In this document: positions 59,076-64,000 of the stretch, piece after piece
How positions within the stretch are numbered: the first letter of the stretch is position 1
Layout of the letters: every line of letters starts with the position of its first letter
Source: Humibacillus xanthopallidus
GTDB taxonomy: Bacteria > Actinomycetota > Actinomycetes > Actinomycetales > Dermatophilaceae
Assembly: GCF_006717145.1 (NCBI RefSeq)
Contig: NZ_VFQF01000002.1
Span: forward strand, 434,001 to 498,000
Direction of reading: 5' to 3'
DNA length: 64,000 nt
Translations under genes and position numbers: made by a program
The notes under the pieces: model-generated
The model's input: the letters and a program-made list of their open reading frames with translations, nothing else
Told to the model about the DNA's origin: nothing
Databases searched by the model: none

Positions 59076-60418
59076 GAGTTCGTGACCGCGTTGAGGTTGG
59101 TCGCGAACTGCTCAGGGGTGATGCTGAGCTGGAAGAGCTTCGAGATGTTGTCGAGAAGCGTCTCTGCGGCAGCGGGCTGGAGGGCCTGGTCCCACGACTG
59201 CGCGAAGGTCTTCGCGCCGCTCGCGACGCCGTAGATGAACTTCAGGAACTCGGCGTCCGCAGACCCGGCGATCTTGGAGTCGGAGCCGTTGACGATCGGG
59301 ATGGAACCCGAGTCGATCCACGCCTTGACCTCGGTGTCGTCGAGGACTCCGGTCTTGAAGAACTTCTTGGCGACCTCCTTCTCGGCGTCGGTGGCCTTCG
59401 CGGAGATCGAGAGGTACTGACCGGGGTTGCCGACGGTGTTCGACGGGTCGCCCTTGCCTCCGGCGACGGGCGGGAAGTTCATCCAGCCGAGGTGGCCGCC
59501 CTTGACGAAGTCGCCGCCGTCGCTCTTCATGCTGCCGTAGGTCCAGGAGCCGTGGAGCATCATGGCCGCCTTGCCGGTGTAGAGCAGGGCCTGGTCGGCG
59601 TTGGAGTCGGCGGTGATCGAGGAGAAGCCCTTGATGAAGCCGTCGGCCTTCACGAGGTCCTGCACCTTGGTGAGGGCCGTGATCGCGTCGGGGTTGGACC
59701 ACGCGTCCTTCTTGCCCTCGAAGGCGGCCTGGAAGACCTCCGGCCCACCGATCCGGTCGAAGAGGAACTCGAGCCACATCATGTTGGTCCAGCGCGACTG
59801 ACCGCCGAGCGAGAACGGCGCGATGCCGGCGGCGTTGAACTTGGGCACGAGCGCCATGATGTCGTCCCACGACGTCGGGGGCTGGACCCCAACCTTCTCG
59901 AAGACCGACTTGTTGTAGTAGAGGACGATCGGCTGGACCGTCTCGACCGGCATCGCGTAGATCTTGCCGCCGACGGTCGCCGCCCCGAACGAGGAGGGGA
60001 AGAGCTTGCTCTTCACGTCCGCGTTCTCGCCGAACCACGACGTCAGGTCCTCGACCTGGCTGGCGTCGACCCAGGACTTGAGGCCGCCGCCGCCCCAGCC
60101 CCAGATGATCGTGGGCGCCTGGCCGGCGCCGAGAGCAGTCTTGATCTTCGTCTTGTAGGCGTCGTTCTGGAACGCCGTCTGGGCAATCTGGCTGCTGGGG
60201 TTGGCAGCGTTGAAGCGGTCGACCGCGCCCTTGCGGATGCCCTCACCGGGCTGGCCCGTGAGGTACCAGTAGGAGGCGCCGCCACCGGCGGCCCCTGCAG
60301 TACCGGAGGCGGTCGAGCTGCTGGGGCCGGAGCTGCCGCACGCGGCGAGGGCGGCCACCACGGGGACGCTCATGACGAGCCCGAGGACGGTTCGGCGAGA
60401 GGGTGTTCTGGGATCCAC
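59072..60418 (-). CDS. Sugar-binding lipoprotein (second sugar operon)
   Basis: 448 residues. The signal peptide begins DPRTPSRRTVLGLVMSVPVV and ends AALAACGSS, with a lipobox Cys and a twin-Arg-like SRRTVLG that could allow Tat export. The mature part is an SBP_bac_1 fold: ASYWYLTGQPGEGIRKGAVDRFN, QAPTIIWGWGGGGLKSWVD, YYNKSVFEKVGVQPPTSWDDIMALV. The ligand is unknown; the facing GH3 gene suggests a xylo- or gluco-oligosaccharide. GTG 60418 follows GGAG by 6 bases. The operator-bearing promoter is about 115 bases upstream. Confidence 0.95.
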   Translation of the reverse strand: MDPRTPSRRTVLGLVMSVPVVAALAACGSSGPSSSTASGTAGAAGGGASYWYLTGQPGEGIRKGAVDRFNAANPSSQIAQTAFQNDAYKTKIKTALGAGQAPTIIWGWGGGGLKSWVDASQVEDLTSWFGENADVKSKLFPSSFGAATVGGKIYAMPVETVQPIVLYYNKSVFEKVGVQPPTSWDDIMALVPKFNAAGIAPFSLGGQSRWTNMMWLEFLFDRIGGPEVFQAAFEGKKDAWSNPDAITALTKVQDLVKADGFIKGFSSITADSNADQALLYTGKAAMMLHGSWTYGSMKSDGGDFVKGGHLGWMNFPPVAGGKGDPSNTVGNPGQYLSISAKATDAEKEVAKKFFKTGVLDDTEVKAWIDSGSIPIVNGSDSKIAGSADAEFLKFIYGVASGAKTFAQSWDQALQPAAAETLLDNISKLFQLSITPEQFATNLNAVTNS

Positions 60419-60530
60419 GTTGATCTCCACATGTGTCGTGGCCGCGGGACGGCCGATTCCTGTGTCACCTTGCCCGAGATTTCCCGGCGAGGCGAGAAAC
60501 ACGGTCTTCCGCAACAACTTGGTGTGTGCG

Positions 60531-60560
60531 ACGATACTTTTCGTAAGTTTTGGGTGTCAA
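60531..60560 (-). promoter_or_regulatory. Promoter of the second sugar operon with operator-like sequence
   Basis: TTGACA (60555-60560) and TATCGT (60531-60536) are 18 bases apart, a strong promoter. CGATACTTTTCG overlapping the -10 resembles the palindrome at 60649 (CGAAAACTTTCG), so the same repressor may bind both. Confidence 0.75.
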
Positions 60561-60648
60561 GGGTTGTGACCAGACCGTGTCCGGGCTCACCAGGCGGGAT
60601 TTCGTGCTCATAGGAGCACCAGATCCCACCCTGACTACTCAGAGACAT

Positions 60649-60664
60649 GTCGAAAACTTTCGAC
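60649..60664. promoter_or_regulatory. LacI-type operator before the GH3 gene
   Basis: GTCGAAAACTTTCGAC is a palindrome with one mismatch, 26 bases before the GH3 start. The CGAA...TTCG form recalls sites of LacI-family regulators of xylanolytic genes in streptomycetes. The LacI gene downstream is the likely partner. Confidence 0.7.
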
Positions 60665-60690
60665 ACACGGCCTCAGCAAAGGAGCTCACC

Positions 60691-63198
60691 ATGGTCGAGA
60701 CGCGCCTTCCCCAGGACGCCCCCGCCCGCCCCATCCTCGTGCCGACCGAGGTGTGGCGCGACCCGGAGCGCAGTCCTGACGAGCGCGTGGACGACCTGCT
60801 CGCACGGCTGACCCTGGCCGAGAAGGTGGGTCAGCTCGGCAGCCGGTGGGCGCTCAACGACATGACGGCCGACACCGAGACCTCCTCCGAGACGTCCCCA
60901 GAGACCTCCTCGGAGGACTCCCCCGACGCGGCCCCCACCGGCGCAGCCCCCAGTGACGATCTCGACCCCGACGAGGTGCTCAACGTCGCCCCCATGCAGG
61001 ACGTCTTCGCAGCCTCCGGCACCATCGCCCTCGAGGACGCCGCTGCCCAGGGGCTCGGTCATCTCACGCGCGTCTATGGCAGCGTCCCGACCACTCCCGC
61101 CGGCGGCGCCGCCGAGGTCATGAAGCAGCAGCGCGTCGTCATCGACGGCTCACGCCTCGGCATCCCGGCGATCGTCCACGAGGAGTGCCTCACCGGCTTC
61201 ACCGCCTTCGGCGCGACCGTCTATCCGGCCGCCATCGCGTGGGGAGCCACCTTCGACCCCGACCTCGTCGAGCGGATGGCGGCCGCCATCGGCCGCGACA
61301 TGGCGGCGCTCGGCATCCACCAGGGGCTCTCGCCCGTGCTCGACGTCGTGCGCGACTACCGGTGGGGCCGGGTGGAGGAGACCATGGGCGAGGACCCCTA
61401 CCTCGTGTCGGTGCTGGGCACGGCATACGTGCGGGGGCTGCAGGGCGCCGGCGTCATCGCCACCCTCAAGCACTTCGTCGGCTACTCGGCGTCGCGCGCC
61501 GCGCGCAACCACGGGCCGGTGCCGATGGGGCGCCGCGAGCTCGTCGACATCATGCTGCCGCCCTTCGAGATGGCAGTCCGCCTCGGCCGGGTCGGGTCGG
61601 TGATGAACTCTTACTCCGACATCGACGGCGTGCCCGCCGGGGCCGACCCCTGGCTGCTCACCGAGCTCCTGCGCGACACCTGGGGATTCGAGGGCACGGT
61701 CGTCTCCGACTACTGGGCGGTGCCCTTCCTCACCTCGATGCACGGGGTGGCGGCCGACATGGACGGGGCCGGCGTGCTCGCCCTCCAGGCGGGCATCGAC
61801 GTCGAGCTGCCCGACACCCTCGGCTTCAGCCAGCAGCTCGTCGACCGGGTCGCGAGCGGCGAGCTCGACGAGGCGGTCGTCGACCGCGCGGCCCGCCGGG
61901 TGCTCCGGCAGAAGATCGAGCTCGGGCTGCTCGACCCGGACTGGACCCCGGAGGGTTCGGTCACCCGGGCCGAGCAGGTGCACCTCGACTCCGCGGAGAA
62001 CCGCGCGCTCGCCCGCGAGATGGCCGAGCGCAGTGTCGTGCTGCTCGACGCCGGCACGGCTCTGCCGCTCGTGGGGGAGGGGCGCACCGCGCCCGCGACC
62101 ATCGCGGTCGTCGGCCCCGCGGCGAGCGACCCGCGCACCTTCATGGGGTGCTACGCCTTCCCCAACCACGTCCTCCCGCGCTACCCCTCGCGCGGTCTCG
62201 GCATCGAGGTGCCCAGCCTCGCCGACGCGCTGGCCGCCGAGCTGCCCGACGCGCGGCTCGTGCACGCCCGCGGCTGCGCGACGCGAGGCGACGACCGTTC
62301 CGGCTTCGCCGAGGCTGTCGAGGCGGCCCGGCAGGCTGACGTCTGCGTCGTCGCCGTCGGCGACCTCGCCGGGCTCTTCGGCCACGGCACGTCGGGTGAG
62401 GGCTGCGACGCCGCCGACCTCACGCTGCCAGGCGTGCAGGGTGAGCTCGTCGCCGAGCTGCTGGCGACCGGCACCCCGGTCGTCGTCGTCGTGGTCTCGG
62501 GGCGGCCGTATGCGCTCGGCGAGATCGCGGGTCGCGCCGCCGGTCTCGTGCAGGCCTTCATGCCCGGCGAGGAGGGCGGGTCGGCGATCGCAGGCGTGCT
62601 CTCGGGGCGGGTCCAGCCGTCCGGGCACCTGCCAGTGCAGATCCCGCGGCACCCCGGGGCCCAGCCGAGCACCTACCTCCAGCCACGACTCGGCGTGGGC
62701 AACGACGGCATCACGACGCTCGACGTCTCGCCGCTCTTCCCCTTCGGATTCGGTTCGTCCTACACGCAGTTCGCGATCGACGGCCTGGAGCTGAGTGCGG
62801 CCGAGATCGCGACGGACGGGGAGGTCACGGTCTCCGCCGTCGTCACGAACACCGGTGACCGCGCCGGTGACGAGGTCGTGCAGCTCTACCTGCGCGACGT
62901 CGTGGCGCAGGTGACGCGGCCCGTCCTCCAGCTGGTCGGTTTCGCCCGCGTCTCGCTCGAGCCCCTAGAGTCTCGCCGTGTGAGCTTCACCGTGCACGCC
63001 GACCGGACGGCATACACCGGCCGCGACCTGCGGCGCATCGTCGAGCCCGGCGACGTCCACGTCATGGTCGGCAGCTCGGCCGGGGACCTGCCGTGCCGAG
63101 GCGTCCTGCGCCTCACCGGCGAGACCCGTGTCGTCGGGGTCGACCGGGTCCTCGACACGCCCGTGCACGTCGGCCCCGCAGAGCGCGTCGCCGGGTAG
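60691..63198 (+). CDS. Family 3 glycoside hydrolase (beta-xylosidase or beta-glucosidase)
   Basis: 835 residues. The N-terminal (alpha/beta)8 domain carries LTLAEKVGQLG, LKHFVGYSASRAARNH (Lys-His) and the nucleophile Asp in GTVVSDYWAVPFL. The second domain includes MAERSVVLLDAGTALPLVG and GVQGELVAELLATGTPVVVVVVSGRP; a fibronectin-like C-terminal domain starts near VTVSAVVTNTGDRAGDEVVQLYL. An acidic Ser/Thr-rich insertion (residues about 65-100, TADTETSSETSPETSSEDSP) is unusual. There is no signal peptide, so it acts on imported sugar. The ATG has AAAGGAG. Exact specificity is undecided; the operator type slightly favours xylo-oligosaccharides. Confidence 0.93.
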   Translation: MVETRLPQDAPARPILVPTEVWRDPERSPDERVDDLLARLTLAEKVGQLGSRWALNDMTADTETSSETSPETSSEDSPDAAPTGAAPSDDLDPDEVLNVAPMQDVFAASGTIALEDAAAQGLGHLTRVYGSVPTTPAGGAAEVMKQQRVVIDGSRLGIPAIVHEECLTGFTAFGATVYPAAIAWGATFDPDLVERMAAAIGRDMAALGIHQGLSPVLDVVRDYRWGRVEETMGEDPYLVSVLGTAYVRGLQGAGVIATLKHFVGYSASRAARNHGPVPMGRRELVDIMLPPFEMAVRLGRVGSVMNSYSDIDGVPAGADPWLLTELLRDTWGFEGTVVSDYWAVPFLTSMHGVAADMDGAGVLALQAGIDVELPDTLGFSQQLVDRVASGELDEAVVDRAARRVLRQKIELGLLDPDWTPEGSVTRAEQVHLDSAENRALAREMAERSVVLLDAGTALPLVGEGRTAPATIAVVGPAASDPRTFMGCYAFPNHVLPRYPSRGLGIEVPSLADALAAELPDARLVHARGCATRGDDRSGFAEAVEAARQADVCVVAVGDLAGLFGHGTSGEGCDAADLTLPGVQGELVAELLATGTPVVVVVVSGRPYALGEIAGRAAGLVQAFMPGEEGGSAIAGVLSGRVQPSGHLPVQIPRHPGAQPSTYLQPRLGVGNDGITTLDVSPLFPFGFGSSYTQFAIDGLELSAAEIATDGEVTVSAVVTNTGDRAGDEVVQLYLRDVVAQVTRPVLQLVGFARVSLEPLESRRVSFTVHADRTAYTGRDLRRIVEPGDVHVMVGSSAGDLPCRGVLRLTGETRVVGVDRVLDTPVHVGPAERVAG

Positions 63199-63205
63199 GT
63201 CTGAC

Positions 63206-64000
63206 ATGGCTGGTCCGAGCGCGCGCACACGCCCCCGCACCACCCTTGCCGAGGTGGCGTCCTCGGCCGGGGTGTCGGTGGCGACGGTGTCGAAGGTGGT
63301 CAACGGACGCACCGACGTGGCACCCGAGACCCGTGAGCGCGTGCAGGACCTGCTCGACCGCATCGGCTACCGCCCCCGCGGCGCGGCCGCCCGGCGCCTC
63401 GCAGTGCGGCCCGCCATCGAGCTCGCGTTCGAGGGTGACCTGCACGCCTACTCCGCCGAGATCATCCAGGGCGTCGTCGACGCCGCAGCGCCGACGGGCA
63501 CCCATGTCATCGTGACGCGCCGGCCGACGGGGGCGCCGCCGGTCGAGGGTCCGCCGGAGGACTGGGCTCGCGACCTCGCCGACTCGGGGGTGCGCGCCCT
63601 CATCGCCGTCACGAGCATCATGTCCGACGAGCAGCTCGCCGCTCTCTCGCGGGCGGGCGTGCACCTCGTCGTCATCGACCCCCTCGAGCTGCCGAACGTC
63701 GACGTCACGAGCATCGGGTCGACGAACTTCGTCGGCGGGCTCTCCGCCGCCCAGCACCTGCTCGACCTCGGGCACCGGCGGATCGCCTTCCTCGGTGGCC
63801 ACCTCGGAGCGGCGTGCAACCAGGCGCGGATGAGTGGCTTCCGGGCCGCGCTCGAGCGGGCGGGAATCGCCGTGCCCGTCGAGTACATCCGCTCCGCCCA
63901 CTTCATGTATGCCGATGGCGTCGCCGGTGGTGCCGCCCTCCTCGACCTCCCGGTGCCCCCGACGGCGATCTTCGCCGCGTCCGACGAGATCGCCGTGGGG
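63206..64000 (+). CDS. LacI-family transcription regulator, 3' end outside window
   Basis: 265 residues are visible. HTH: RTTLAEVASSAGVSVATVSKVVNGRTDVAPETRERVQDLL, followed by the hinge and an effector domain with GSTNFVGGLSAAQHLLDLGHRRIAFLGG. It starts 7 bases after the GH3 stop and is likely co-transcribed with it. It probably represses the GH3 gene and the divergent transporter operon through CGAAA..TTTCG-type sites, relieved by an oligosaccharide. Confidence 0.93.
   Translation, partial: MAGPSARTRPRTTLAEVASSAGVSVATVSKVVNGRTDVAPETRERVQDLLDRIGYRPRGAAARRLAVRPAIELAFEGDLHAYSAEIIQGVVDAAAPTGTHVIVTRRPTGAPPVEGPPEDWARDLADSGVRALIAVTSIMSDEQLAALSRAGVHLVVIDPLELPNVDVTSIGSTNFVGGLSAAQHLLDLGHRRIAFLGGHLGAACNQARMSGFRAALERAGIAVPVEYIRSAHFMYADGVAGGAALLDLPVPPTAIFAASDEIAVG

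Overview
The window is very GC-rich (roughly 70 percent or more), densely coding DNA with strong third-position GC, many GTG starts, ATGA/GTGA stop-start overlaps and many genes whose start codon sits 6-7 bases after a TANNNT box (leaderless-type promoters). Gene content (mycothiol-type DinB fold protein, F420-type LLM oxidoreductase, Nei2-like glycosylase, ECF42 sigma factor with a DGPF partner, 13E12-type DUF222/HNH protein) points to a high-GC actinobacterium. A member of the Micrococcales, perhaps Intrasporangiaceae, is my best guess but is not proven by the sequence. I saw no rRNA, tRNA or CRISPR array.

Layout. 1-10.3 kb: a surface-polysaccharide region with an ABC-2 exporter (ATPase cut by the window edge, plus permease) and four glycosyltransferase genes, two of them two-domain fusions. 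10.3-26.6 kb: housekeeping and small-function genes: Nei2, a VOC protein, a PfkB kinase coupled to a copper-monooxygenase-like lipoprotein, divergent glpD/glpK, tpx, a secreted hydrolase fused to an ABC ATPase with its permease, a DGPF-ECF42-DUF309 operon, methionine aminopeptidase and an LLM oxidoreductase. 26.7-36.4 kb: a sugar locus (binding protein, two permeases, GH31 alpha-xylosidase, GH1 beta-glucosidase) divergent from LacI and ROK regulators. 36.4-44.3 kb: phosphoribosyltransferase, membrane protein, aminotransferase, phosphotransferase, DUF5995, a MarR/MFS divergent pair and an SDR. 44.3-50.9 kb: DUF222/HNH gene with a LexA-type box, a 1,006-bp IS1595-type element lodged exactly in that box, a BluB-CobT fusion, a CaiB-type CoA transferase and a frameshifted small Cys-rich gene. 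51-56.5 kb: AraC regulator, mycothiol-type protein, and a DcuS/DcuR-type two-component system divergent from a dctA transporter. 57.3-64 kb: a second sugar ABC operon divergent from a GH3 glycosidase and a LacI regulator (cut by the window edge).

The two sugar loci together look like import and stepwise breakdown of xylose-containing beta-glucan or xylan oligosaccharides: GH31 would remove alpha-xylose, GH1 the exposed beta-glucose, and GH3 beta-xylose or beta-glucose. Each locus has its own LacI-family protein and a palindromic operator near the binding-protein promoter.

Three patterns are not explained by genes. (1) A family of 24-bp inverted repeats (CAATCGAAAGAGCA...) forms long hairpins at three places, the largest being a 2.7-copy, 245-bp higher-order tandem array at 56.6-57.3 kb. 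(2) The word GTATGCC is strongly over-represented on both strands, with eight exact copies of the 12-mer GTATGCCGTCCG. (3) The IS insertion has regenerated a complete LexA-type box at both of its ends.
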